Origin: Prorocentrum cordatum
Lineage: Eukaryota > Sar > Dinophyceae > Prorocentrales > Prorocentraceae
DNA: 64,000 nucleotides
Reading direction: 5' to 3'
Assembly (NCBI GenBank): GCA_963575745.1
Contig: CAUYUJ010018572.1
Location: 96,001 to 160,000, forward strand
Position numbers and translations under genes: made by a program. A model generated the notes under the pieces. It saw nothing but the letters and a program-made list of their open reading frames with translations, ran no database searches and was not told the origin of the DNA. Positions 11,805 to 21,879 of this stretch are shown here, one piece after another; the stretch's first letter is position 1, and the number at the start of each line of letters is the position of its first letter.

Positions 11805-11924
11805 CATCGCTCGGACGTGTGCATTTTTCTTTCGGCGAGGACCATCGAGGAGCATCCTTGATCATTTCGCGAAAGAACCACGCACGAAACCCAAAAAACA
11901 CAGGAAATAGACGTCCGAGCGATG
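11805..11924. mobile_element. MITE family 1, copy 3
   Basis: 120 bp, with the same CATCGCTCGGACGT terminal inverted repeat and interior blocks as the other two copies. Most differences are single substitutions plus small indels in the A-rich right half. Confidence 0.8.
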
Positions 11925-12076
11925 GCCAGTTCTCCGACCCCTCCTGCACCTCTTTCCGCGCGCGCGCCCGGCCGCGTCGTGACCGCGTCGCCTGCCCCGC
12001 CTGACCCCGCCCCAGGCGGGCCTCGGCGGCGCGGGCTCACGCAATCGGGGAGGTGGACGGAGGGGGGAGGAAGGAC

Positions 12077-12126
12077 GCAGGAGGAGGAGGAGGAGGAGGA
12101 GGAGGAGGAGGAGGAGGAGGAGGAAA
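12077..12126. repeat. (GGA)n microsatellite
   Basis: About 16 GGA units. Confidence 0.95.
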
Positions 12127-12534
12127 TAGGCATGAGGAGAAGCGTGGGGAGAAGGGGGGAGGAAGGGCGTAGGAGAAGGGTGCGAATGGGGGAGCTCGAT
12201 GAGCACACCGAGAAGCCCTCCCCCATCTTTCTGGGGCGCACCGGCTCTTTGGCAGCCCTCCCAGAAGCTGACCGCTGTGTCTTCTCCCCCAGGCTGGTCC
12301 TGCGCTCAGCGGAGGTCCGTTCGCCGTCGTCTGCGTCGCCTGCTCCGTCGGCCTCCTCCACCCGCCTTCCTGTTTCCCTCCTCCCCCGTCCGCCCTCGTT
12401 GTTACCCAAATCATCCCCACTCATCCATCCTTCCCTTGTCCACTTTCTGCCCTCCCCTCTGGTCCCCCTCCCTACCCAAATCATCCCCCCTCCTCCCTCC
12501 TGCCCTCCGCCCTCGTCCTCCCTACTCCCTCGTT

Positions 12535-12705
12535 TTTCCTCCTCCTCATTCCTCCTCATCCCTCCTCATCCCTGCTCCCTCCTCCTCCATCCTCCTCCTC
12601 CTCCTCCTCCTCCTCCTCCTCCTCCTCCTCCTCCTCCTCCTCCTCCCCTTCCCTCCCTCCCTCCCTCCCTCCCTCCCTCCCCCCTCTCCTCCCGTTCCCC
12701 TCTCC
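12535..12705. repeat. (CCT)n followed by (CCCT)n
   Basis: CCT array followed by a CCCT array, an abrupt change of unit length near 12,650. Confidence 0.9.
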
Positions 12706-12718
12706 TCCCTGCAGGCCA

Positions 12719-12985
12719 AACTGTTCCTTTCCCTCCTTTCAGGTTTCCCATCCGGTGGATCGCGGACGGCGTCGCTGTTCGCCAGCGTGGACACGCGAAC
12801 TCCATGGTTCCGTCAGGCTCCGTGGCAGTCGTGTTGCCTCTGGGCGCCCCAGGGGGTAGCCTAGCCACCCACGGTGCGGACAGGCTCCGTGGGCGCGCGC
12901 GTGGCTGACGGGGCCTCGCCAACACAGGGCCACGCGCCGTGGTCCCGCTTGGGTTCCACGTCGCTCATGCGGCCGTTTTCGGCCC
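12719..12985. repeat. Dispersed repeat family 5, copy a
   Basis: About 265 bp that reappears at 14594-14879. Both begin with a pyrimidine tract ending in ttcaggtttccc, then share gcgtggacacgcgaa, ccgtcaggctc, ctagccacccacggt and end in ctcatgcggccgttt. The tract plus CAG resembles a 3' splice site, but no coding sequence follows. Confidence 0.6.
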
Positions 12986-13702
12986 CCACCACCTTTTCAT
13001 GTTCTGCCGTTTGGGCTTCAGAGGGGGCCGAGGACTCCTGGGTGGACCCTCGGCCAACGAAGACGTCCATAAAGGAGGGCCCAAACGCACACCCAACTTT
13101 TTAGCATCGTAACCCGATGCGCCGGTCAACCAATTCCGCATCTTCCTCCATCGGGCTGTGAGCGGGATTCATCCCCTGCCGGCTGACGGTGCCTGTCAAT
13201 GTCAGTAAACCGTGACATTCTGGCGTCATCTGCCAGCCACATCGGTACACCAGTGGTCGCCCAGCTTCGTCCGTGCCATGGGTGGCCCGTCAGGCCTCCA
13301 TGCCACTCATGTGGCGCTGCTGTGCCTCCCAAGCCTCCGGGGAGCATACCCTGCCCACGCCACGGCCCCGTCAGGCTCCATGTGGTCTGACGGCAGGTCG
13401 TGCCCCCGCCCTCCCAGGCACCGGTCCAGCCAGGCTCCCCAGACCCCCGACGTAATGTTTTTTTCATTACGTCGACCCCCGGAGGTCCCGACCTTTGCCC
13501 CATGACCGGCTTTGCATCCTGAGTCGTTTTGTTGACGCTCCCGAGGCCTGGTGAGGGCCCCCAGAGGCCGAAAATTCAGAAGAACCTCCCGTCATGATTT
13601 GTTCATTGCTCGAGGGGGTCTGGGTCCGTTGCACGGGGATGGGTCACGGCCCCCACCATCTTCTGCAGGTCGGGCCGCAGCCGGTGGCGGGCCAACGGAT
13701 GT

Positions 13703-13862
13703 CAGGAGTGAAAAACACACAGACACAATTAATCGTCGATTCCCCAGAAAATATAAGAAAATATGGGAAGTGGGGGGAAGACAAGAAACCCCAAAAAGAT
13801 GGGAAACTATGGGAAATCATTTCATTTGTGTGTATTTATTTGTGTGTCCTGGGGCCCCTTCA
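13703..13862. mobile_element. Dispersed 150-165 bp repeat, copy a
   Basis: One of four copies of an AT-richer element. It starts with caggag then acacacagacacaat and aatcgtcgatt, has a middle of aaaatatgggaagtgggg, and ends tgtgtgtcctggggcccctt. The two ends form an imperfect inverted repeat of roughly 20 bp (tcagg-gggg-acacacaga against tgaaggggccccaggacacaca), so it is probably MITE-like. No ORF. Confidence 0.65.
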
Positions 13863-13963
13863 GGAGGAGCGGCCGAAGCCATATGGTGGCGCACTCGCCT
13901 GGCGGAAACTGCGGCGGTGGGCGCGCGGGCGGCCGCGGAAGCAGAGCACTTGGCCTCTTCTCT

Positions 13964-14126
13964 CAGGAGGGGAAAGAACACACAGACACAATGAATCGTC
14001 GATCCCCAGGAAAATACAGGGAAACTATGGGAAGTGGGGGGGAAGACAGAAACCCCGAACATATGGAAACATATGGGGCACATTTTGATTCTTGTGTATC
14101 TATCTGTGTGTCCTGGGGCCCCTTCA
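13964..14126. mobile_element. Dispersed 150-165 bp repeat, copy b
   Basis: Second copy, tandem to copy a. Both are followed by a related GC-rich stretch (ggcgcgcgggcggccg and ggcgcgcggacggccg), so a unit of about 260 bp containing the element has been duplicated here. Confidence 0.65.
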
Positions 14127-14593
14127 GTGGCGGGCGCGCGGACGGCCGTGGAAGCAAAGCGCCTGGCCTGTTCTTCCGCTCCCCCTCTGCAGGTCTTTCC
14201 TGTTGGATGCCGGTGGTCGATCGGCGGTTGGGCGGCGGGCGCCGGCGTCCTCTCCTGGCGATCGGCGGCGGCAGGCTCGTGAAAGAATATGACAGTAGAG
14301 CGCCCTTTCGTTTTGCGTTTGCTTTCGGGTGTATCCCTTGTCCTCGCCGTCTCCCTAGGGTCTTTACTGGCGCATCCAAGGCGGCCTCTTCATGTGCCCC
14401 ATCGACCCCTTCTTTCCCCCGCTTGCGCGTCCCTCTCCCCCCTCCGCTCGGCGAGTCCCGCCCGCTCTCCTCTCTCCCTTCTCCCCTCTCCCCTCTCCTC
14501 CTCGTGTCCCCCTCTCCTCTTCCCTCGGGGCCACTCGGACCGCCGAAACGTCCTCCCCCTCTCCTCCTGCCCCCCTCCCCTCCCTTCGGGGGT

Positions 14594-14879
14594 CAACTTG
14601 TTCCTTTCCTCCTTTTCAGGTTTCCCGTCATCAGGGTTCCCATGTACGTACAGGACTTGGTTGGACCGCGGGCGGCGTCGATGCTCGCCGGCGTGGACAC
14701 GCGAATTCCATGGGTTCCGTCAGGCTCGGTGGCAGTGGCGTGTTCACTGGGCTGCCCTAGCCACCCACGGTTCGGACAGGCTCCGTGGGTGCGCGCGGTG
14801 CTAACGGGGCCCCACCAACACGATGCCGACACGCGCCGTGGTAGGCTCCACGCCGCTCATGCGGCCGTTTGGGTCCCCG
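14594..14879. repeat. Dispersed repeat family 5, copy b
   Basis: Second copy of the repeat at 12719-12985, about 285 bp, with a roughly 20 bp insertion after the tract. Its right end abuts the degenerate minus-strand retroelement that starts near 14,890, so the repeat may be associated with that element's 3' end. Confidence 0.6.
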
Positions 14880-14989
14880 CGCGGCCGCCTGGCCAGCGGC
14901 CTGGGCCTTGCGGTCCCACCGCCAGGCGCCTCCGCGCGGGCTGCCGCCTTGGCCGCCGCGGGCTGCCGCCGCCGCCGCCAGCCGCGCGC

Positions 14990-15962
14990 CTCAGCCGCCG
15001 CCGTGCGAGCCGCCACCCGCCGCCCTCCCCGGCGGCGCCTGCAGCCGCGAGTGCCCGGCGCCTTGCGCGGCGCCCGCACCCCCAGTGTCGTCGCAGCTAA
15101 CGCCCCAGCAGCCCGTCTTGCGCCCCCGCGCCGCCTGGGGCCTCGGCCGGTTTGCCCGGCGGCCCGGCAGCTCGGCGCCGCCCAGCGCCTCGCTGGCCCC
15201 CCCGGCGGCCGCGGCCGGCAGCCTGGGCCGGCGACCGCCACGGCCGCGGCCAGTGCCCAGCGGCGCCCAGCAGCATCGCGGCCGTGCCACGCGCCACCGC
15301 GACGACCAATCGCTGCCGCACGTCGGCCAGCGTGCCCGCGCGGTATGCGCCTGGCGCGTGGGCGCGGGGAGACCCTGCAGTTCCGCGCCCATGCGGCCGC
15401 CAGCCTCGACGAAGGCGGCGCAAAGACCAGGGCCAGGCGGCCACGATAGCGGGCGTCTTTCTCCCGTTCCCGCTCTCGCGCCGCGAGGCCAGCCGTCGCG
15501 GTTCGCCGGCGTCTTTCAGGGCCCGCCGCGGGCGCCAAGGCCTCAGCGCTGCTCGCGTCGCAACGCGCCCGCCCACTGGGGTAATTACGCCAGCACCGCG
15601 TCCACGACGGCATGTTGGATGCCCTCGTCCGCGCGCCGGTCCCAGGTGGGGATGCGTTGCTCGAAGCTGACCGCGTTCTGGCCGTAGCGCTCGGCGAACC
15701 ACTCGCCCAGCGCGTCCCGCGTGCCGTCGTGGCGGCGCACGAACCCAGGTCCCACGGGGCGAGCGGCTCGTGCGTAGAGGCCCCGCATTGCACCGTAGTG
15801 CCGCGGGCAGTGTTGCAGCAAGGTCTGCCGCCAGCGCCGGCTGGGTCCTCGTAGAGCAGCCGCCGGCGCAGGGTCACGGCGAACTCGTCGTTGCCGAGCA
15901 GGTGTTGCGCCCGCGTGGGCGGTTCGAGTGCCGCGGCACCCGTCCCGCCGTGGGAGTATAAG
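14990..15962 (-). pseudogene. C-terminal region of the retroelement, possible nuclease domain
   Basis: Frameshifted minus-strand sequence continuing the element. One frame at 15585-15821 gives VRRHDGTRDALGEWF, then SFEQRIPTWDRRADEG and AVVDAVLA. Further on, other frames give KDARYRGRLALVFA and AFVEAGGRMGAEL. The order RH..RD, EQ.vp.wdr, a hydrophobic strand with Asp, then VE.GGR is what I recall after the RT in this dinoflagellate LINE family, and is compatible with a restriction-like endonuclease fold. The nuclease assignment is inference. At least three indels are present. Confidence 0.45.
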
Positions 15963-16658
15963 TTAAGGCTCGGAGAGGCAGTCGAGGAGCCAGCGGTGCT
16001 GGCGGTCCACCACTTGGCGGGAGTAAAGGTTCAATTTCTGCTTGACCACGCGCAGGGACTCTTAGGGCACCCAGGCGCCGTCGGCGCGAAGCCTCGCCTT
16101 GGTCTCGGACACCGCGGCCGTAAGCTTGGGCGTTGCCTGCCCCGCCCTCACGGCGGCCTGAACGGCGCACCACGGGCCCAGCCGCGCCGCGTCGGCGCGG
16201 TGTTCGGCAGACCCGAAGCCAGCGTCCCCTTGCTTGGCGGGCAGGAAGAGCACCTCCCAGCCGTTTGCAGTGAGTCCCGGCCCCGCCAAGCGCTCGATCT
16301 GCCCGACCACTTCGACGACAAAGGAACGCCATCGGCCGCGCGGTGCCAGCCTGGCTCGCTGCAGGTGCGTTACAGCGCCGTTGACGCTGGTGCGGAACAG
16401 CGTGAGGCAGTGTTGCTTTTCCAGGCCAGCCGCCTCCAGGTCCTCCAGCGCGTCGCCGAAAGCAGCCAGCCGCGGGGCCGCGGCAGCCGGAAAGGTCTAG
16501 TCGAGAACCTTTGCGTGGGTGTCGCGCCTACCGTCGTCGTCCTCGTCTGGGCGGGCTCTGACGAAGCTCACTGTGCTGCCCAGACACGGGAGGGCGTTGG
16601 CGACCCACGCCCCGGCGCCGTTCGGCAGCGAGGCGACGCGGCCGTCTGGGCAGTGCAC
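15963..16658 (-). pseudogene. Post-RT region of the same retroelement
   Basis: Same frame as the RT above. It stays open apart from four stops: TAA 16659, TAG 16497, TAA 16062 and TAA 15963. Between them the translation keeps family-like blocks: VANALPCLGSTV, FGDALEDLEAAGLEKQH, and GFGSAEHRADAARLGPW (the fGLRSA..hA.AA.laSW block that usually follows the RT). No frameshift is needed over 700 bp, so the stops arose by substitution or are read through. No TGA occurs in frame. Confidence 0.65.
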
Positions 16659-17290
16659 TTAGGTCTTGGCGACGTTGAGTTCTAACCCAACTTGTGACAA
16701 GAGCGTCGCGGCCATCGCCAAGGCCTGGTGTAGTAAAGCCTTCGGCACAGTAAAGTAGGCGTCGTCAAGGTAAGCCCACACCTTGCAGCGCGGGTCCTGA
16801 GTCTGCAAGTGGTCCCCGAAAGAGCAGAGCTCGGAGCCGATACCGTTGCTGAAAAGCGCCGGGCTGTGCGGGCACCCCTGGTCGAGGCCCTCCTGCTGTT
16901 CGGCCTTGCGAGAGGCCACGCCCGCGCCGGCGGCCGCGCGGACCGTGACCCGACCGTACCAGTGCGCCACCAACCATCCGAGTTCGGGGTGCTGCCGCAC
17001 CCAGCGGGGTACAGCCCGGCGCCGGATACGTTCGAGGGCGCGATCCAGCGAGACGAACGCCATGTCTGGAGACTGCTTCGCCTCCGCCGAGACGCTCTTG
17101 CGCAGCATCTCCAACCCGGCGGGGACCCCAATGCCGTACTGCAGCTCGGAGACGGCCGTCTTGATGTTATCAAATCGGAGCGCGTTCACGGCCCTGGCCA
17201 CCATGCGGCGAGCTATGGCCCCGCATGCCAACACCCTGGTGCCTCCGCTTTTTTTGCCCAGCCCTGGAGTCTGCCCGCGAGCACCAAATC
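16659..17290 (-). pseudogene. Non-LTR reverse transcriptase domain (degenerate)
   Basis: Minus-strand reverse transcriptase palm. In order: KKSGGTRVLACG and ARRMV (fingers); a QYGIGVPAG motif; FVSLDRALE (motif A Asp); QQEGLDQGCPHSPALF (motif B, QGxPxS type); VWAYLDDAY (motif C, YxDD box with both Asp present); and GLELNVAKT (motifs D/E with Lys). These are the conserved blocks of a LINE-type RT family frequent in dinoflagellates. An A7 homopolymer near 17,255 shifts the frame relative to sequence further upstream, which looks like the same polyprotein (EQYGLAAAALLQDDV around 17,450-17,510). The frame ends in TAA at 16659 but continues past it with conserved sequence. It is not an intact gene. 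Confidence 0.8.
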
Positions 17291-17554
17291 CAGAGCTTCC
17301 GGCAGCACGTCCCCGCCTACGAGGTGGGAGAGCACCTAGGCAGTGGCCGCTTCCTGCGACTCTGTGTGCGCAAGGGGGCGCCAGTGTTCGTACGTGTCGC
17401 CTTGCACTCCTGCCCCTGGGCGTCTTCGCTTACATGTTGGCCACGTACGCTTTGACGTCGTCCTGGAGCAGCGCGGCCGCCGCGAGGCCGTATTGCTCAG
17501 CAGCGTCCAGGGGGGGATGTTGTTGCGTCAAGGCCCGCAACGTGTCTTCCCTCC

Positions 17555-17580
17555 CTCCCTCCCTCCCCCCCTCCCTTCCT
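17555..17580. repeat. (CCCT)n array
   Basis: Short CCCT array directly abutting dispersed repeat copy c. Confidence 0.85.
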
Positions 17581-17731
17581 CAGGAGGGGAAACACACACA
17601 GACACAATGAATCGTCGATTCCAAGGAAAATGTGGAAAAATACGGGAAGTGGGGGGGAATACAAAAACCAAGAAAATATGGGGGATCCTTTTATTTGTGT
17701 GTATTCATTTGTGTGTCCCAGGGCCCCTTTA
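17581..17731. mobile_element. Dispersed 150-165 bp repeat, copy c
   Basis: Third copy, with the same start (caggaggggaaacacaca) and end (tgtgtgtcccagggcccctt). It is flanked on both sides by CTTCCTC (17573-17579 and 17732-17738), a possible 7 bp target-site duplication. It sits just upstream of the HAD-like exon at 17778. Confidence 0.65.
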
Positions 17732-17777
17732 CTTCCTCCTCCCCGAACCCGCGTTCCGCCCGGCGCGCGCGTGCCAG

Positions 17778-17871
17778 GACAGCTGCCGGCGCTTCCTGCC
17801 TGGCCTCCTGCCCCTGCTCGGCAAGCTCCACGTGAAGTCCGCGCGGCACGACTACGAACGCATCTACCCAG
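17778..17871 (+). CDS. HAD-like protein, candidate exon with SAR segment
   Basis: Reads DSCRRFLPGLLPLLGKL then HVKSARHDYERIYP. In the HAD-like family this segment follows the VTN strand: a helix with FLP, then a strand ending in SAR, then YE and YPG. It therefore fills the gap after the exon at 9485-9620. Acceptor AG at 17776-17777 (gccag). The likely donor is GC at 17872-17873 (CAG|GCACC), a recognised minor donor. The exon ends in phase 1, and no downstream exon in that phase was found before 38455, so one short exon (expected to carry a WK..F motif) is unaccounted for. A GGA array starts about 10 bp downstream, and a dispersed repeat copy (17581-17731) lies just upstream. Confidence 0.6.
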
Positions 17872-17879
17872 GCACCTCG

Positions 17880-18085
17880 CGAGGAGAAGGAGGCGGAGGA
17901 GGAGGACGAGGAAGAGAAACATAAGGAGGAGGAGGATGATGATGATGAGGAGGAGGAGGAGGCGGAGGAGGAGGAGGAGGAGGAGGAGGAGGAGGAAGGA
18001 GGCGGAGGAGAAGGAGGAAGAGGAGGAGGAGGAGGAGGAGGAGGAAGAGGAGGAGCAGGAGCAGGAGGCGGAGGAGGAGGCTACA
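17880..18085. repeat. GGA array after exon
   Basis: About 200 bp of GGA with GAT, GCG and GAA variants starting about 10 bp after the proposed GC donor at 17872. Confidence 0.9.
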
Positions 18086-18615
18086 GGTTCCACGCGGTGC
18101 CGTCCGCGCCCCCAGGTACTATAGTGGAGTCTATAGAAGGCTACAGATTCCACGCTGATGCGGTTGCGCTACAAGGTATCGACGTCTATCGACCTTGTTG
18201 TTTTAACCTCTGGCGCGTTACGGTCGTCACCCAGCCACCCACCCCCAGGTAACGGTAACGATCGTACATAATTATGGAGGGTGGCTGGCCTGGACCCACC
18301 CCCACGTGCTGGTGCTCGCGCGCATACTATCGATCGCAGCGCCCCCTTCTCCTCCCGGCGTTCTCCAGCCTGTCCAATCGTTGCCGGTACCCGCCGTTCT
18401 CCAGCCTGTTTGCCTTCGCCTCGGGTAGCGACTGTTCCGGAAATGATGGAACAACCATTTCAGATGATGATGGTAATGATGATAATGATGATGATGAGGA
18501 GGAGGAGGAATAGGATGAGGAGGAGGAGGAGGAAGAGGAGGAGGAGGAGGAGGAGGAGGAGGAGGAGGAGAGGGAGGCCGAGGAGGCCGAGGCTACAGGT
18601 TCCACACTTTGTTTA
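18077..18615. repeat. Three copies of an aggctacaggttccac motif
   Basis: Related 25-40 bp sequences at about 18,077, 18,138 and 18,588 (gaggctacaggttccac, aggctacagattccac, gaggctacaggttccac), separated by a GAT-to-GGA array (18,455-18,575). No gene recognised. Confidence 0.6.
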
Positions 18616-19006
18616 CCTGCGCATCCAGTTATCGGAGTATGCAGGTCTTGGTCGCAGCACCCCCTCCCCCCTGCAAGCGGCCCTCGCTTGAAATGTTCAT
18701 TCCTGGGGGTGGGGGATTGCGCTGATCCCCGATCACAGAGCGCGGCAGGCCGGACACGCGGCACGCCAGCGGAGGAGAAGTCGAAGACGAGAAACAAACG
18801 TACATGTTCTGAGGTACGCGCCGATCTCTTGGGTCGGCTCCTTGCCCAAGAAATCCGTTCGGACCCCTCGATGATATATGTTTGTATAGCGCTTCCCTCA
18901 ACAGACTGTCTGCCAGGCTTCTCTTTAACTTCTTTAAGCAATTATCCCCAGTGCGACCCTACCTAGGTGTTGGAGCCTCTAGGAAAGCAACATTAGCAGC
19001 AGCAAT

Positions 19007-19270
19007 AGTGGATGCTGTGCTGCGCTATGCTCTGCTATGCTCTGCTCTGCTGTGCTGTGCTGTGCTATGCTATGCTATGCTATGCTGCGCAATGCTATGC
19101 TGGGCTAGGCTAGGCTAGGCTATGCTATGCTGTGCTATGCTATGCTGCGCTGTGCTATGCTTAGCAATGTTAGGCTATGCTATGCTATGCTGCGCTATGC
19201 TATGCTGTGCTGAGCTATGCTCTGCTATGCTTGGCTATGCTATGCTATGCTATGCTGTGCTAATGCTGTG
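19007..19270. repeat. CTATG pentanucleotide satellite
   Basis: About 260 bp of CTATG/CTGTG/CTGCG pentamers, ending where the CTAAG array begins. Confidence 0.95.
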
Positions 19271-19566
19271 CTAAGCTAAGCTAAGCTAAGCTAAGGTAAG
19301 CAAACTTATGCTAAGCTAAGCTAAGCTAAGCTAGGCCAGGTTAAGCTAAGCTAAGCTAAGCTAAAGCAAACTAAGCTAAGCTAAGCTAAGCTAAGCTGAG
19401 ACAAGCTAAGCGAAGCTAAGCCAGGCCAGGCTAGGCAAAGCTAAGCTAAGCTACGCCAAGCTAAGCCAAGCTAAGCTAAGCTAGTATGATATAAGCTAAG
19501 TTAAGCTAAGCTAAGTCAGGCTAGGCAAAGCTAAGCTAAGCTAAGATGAGATAGGCTAAGCTAAGC
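19265..19566. repeat. CTAAG pentanucleotide satellite
   Basis: About 300 bp of CTAAG pentamers with CCAGG, CAAAG and GATGAGATAGG interruptions. It is in register with the preceding CTATG array and differs from it by one base per unit. Confidence 0.95.
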
Positions 19567-19934
19567 TGGGTGAACCCAGGGGGCGCAACTGGGGGAACCG
19601 CCGGGCGGATGCCGGGGGAACCGCCCGGGGCGGGCCCTACTGCCCGGCCCTTTAAGCTTCTGAGTAAGAACCCTTCTAGGCAGAGCCTAGTCAGGGAACT
19701 AGTAGGTGCGCCTCCGAATATGGAAACGGGCGGGCGACGCGGCGCAATCCTTCAACCCCATCTACTCGAACCCCACCTTGCAGGTCTCCAGGATCAGGGC
19801 TCTCGGGCCAGGGGCATGAGTCACGCAGCGATGGTCGGCCAGGCCCCTCTGGCTGACCCTGGCCTGGGAGCCGTGTGGGGTCGATGCCCACTCCCTCCTC
19901 GGACCAAGGTTTTGCTTCTTAGGCCAAAAACATT

Positions 19935-20071
19935 CAGGAGAGGAAAAACCACACAGACACAACAGGAAAATATGGGAAGTGGGGGGGAAGACAGAAACCC
20001 AGAACATATGGGAACATATGGGGAATATTTTTATGTGTATGTATTTATTTGTGTGTCCTGGGGCCCCTTCA
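19935..20071. mobile_element. Dispersed 150-165 bp repeat, copy d
   Basis: Fourth copy, about 137 bp. It lacks the internal aatgaatcgtcgatt block but keeps the acacagacacaa start, the aaaatatgggaagtggggg middle and the gtgtgtcctggggcccc end. Confidence 0.6.
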
Positions 20072-20807
20072 AACATGCGTTTTCTCATCCGCGGCCTCAC
20101 TGGCCGGGCCCCTGGGCCGTGACCCTGCGGATCTGTCCCGGGCCAGCTCTGAGCCAGGCCAGCGCGTCCCCGAGAGGAGGATGACCCAGGCTTTCTCGGG
20201 GGCGGAAAAGAGAGGGGTGATGACTAGGTGGGGGGGGGGACGGATATCATGGCGTGGGCCATGATATCTCCCCAGATCTCATGGCGCATCTTCTTATTTC
20301 ATTACGTCCCTGGCCCCCTCGCTGGGCCGTGCACATGCCGCCGGTCATGATTTGCACCCCCCCCTCTTGGACACCCCCCTCTTGGCCGCTCCCGATAGCG
20401 CGTCCCCGAGAAGAGCAGGACCCAGACCTTCTTTGGATATGGCAGAAGCTTGCGGTACGTTTTGGCAGTTTTCGGCCTTTGGGGTCCGTCCCCTGGCCCG
20501 GGGTGAAGAAGTATCCCTGGGGAAAGGGTTGAGACTTTTGGGGGTTCCCGTATTGGAGCATCACGACGTCGTGGGGGATGGGGAGGAGGAGCTCTAAGAC
20601 CCGGGCGTGGCAGAAAGCGGTGACGATCGATTTCCCATGCTTTTAGCTCCTCGAGGGGCTGCCAGGCGAGCGCGAACTAGTACTGCTAAATGTTATGATC
20701 CTCGTGTTAGGGATTATAGCAGGTCTTTTGCCAGTTCGACAGCGAATTGTTTGAATCCATCTTTCCCCCATCCTCCAAATCCACTTGCTAATAATGATTG
20801 TGTTGTG

Positions 20808-21245
20808 TACCTTCTCCTGCTCCTCCTTCTTCTGCTCCTCCTGCGCCGTCTCCTTCTCGTCCTCTTGCGGCCGACCTTCCTGAATTTTCCTCCTCCTCTT
20901 CCTCCTTCACATGGTGCCGTTCGCTGCTGCTGCTCTTTCTCTTCCTCCTCCTTTCCCTCCTCCCGCCTATCTTCATCCCCGGTTTCATCTTGTCCCCTGA
21001 TCTTCCATCACTTTCCCCATTCCGTCCTCCCTCCTGGTCCTCCTCATCTCCGCATCCTTATTCCGCATCCTCCCCTTACTCGCCTTGCTCTCACATCTCC
21101 CGTCGTCCGTTTTCCCCTCTCCTCGTCTGCTTTATCCTCCGCATCCCCCTCTTCCTTTGGAGTCATCCTCTTCCTGCACCCTTCCTCCTTCCACCACCTT
21201 CCCCTCCTCATTCCTCTTCCTCCACCTCCTCCAGACATCGAATTG
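20808..21245. repeat. CT-rich pyrimidine tract
   Basis: Over 400 bp of irregular CCT/TCC sequence, with one purine array (GGA) shortly after at 21,360-21,395. Confidence 0.8.
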
Positions 21246-21774
21246 GGTCGTACTAGTGCTGCTATTGCCACCCAGCCCGTGTGATTCCCCTTGTGCAGGC
21301 GACCCGTTTGCTTGGAAGCGCGAGTGCTTCAAGGACGGGCGAGGGATTGGGGGGAGGATGGGAGGAGGAGGAGGAGGAGGAGGAGGAGGAGGACCAGTGT
21401 AAACCCAAGATCAACGATATTGCAGAATGAATCCTGGTCCCTCTCCATGGGTCCAAAACAAGAGCTGGTGTTCAATGTGGGGAGTTGCCCATCAGAAGAC
21501 AAGCGTGTCGCAATCCTCGAGCGTGCCAGCACAACATGTATGGGCATTTCGCGCCGCAGGTTTATGTTTTAATTGGAGTGTTGCGCGCTGACAATCCTAA
21601 GCCGTGCCAGGCAACCTTCCCTGAGACTTCCACACCACGAGCCAACGTGACTGCATCGTCATGACAGGCCTAAATCGTGCCAGAACGCCATCCCTGGAAG
21701 TGAAACTTCACGAATCCTTCAAACATTAGCAACCGCCCAACGAAAGTGCACGGCGCTGAGGCGAGAGCCATGGA

Positions 21775-21850
21775 GGGGGAGGAGGAAGAGGAGGAGGAGG
21801 AGGAGGAGGAGGAGGACAATGAGGAGGAGGAGGAGGAGGAGGAGGACAGC
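21775..21850. repeat. GGA array
   Basis: GGA repeats immediately before a block of the dispersed cttgggggcct minisatellite. Confidence 0.9.
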
Positions 21851-21879
21851 AAGGACGAGAGCTCTTTGAGCCATCTTGG

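Noticed and set aside
14801-15877. 358-codon minus-strand Arg/Ala-rich open frame
   Set aside because: It is a shadow. The conserved residues of the retroelement lie in other frames of the same strand.
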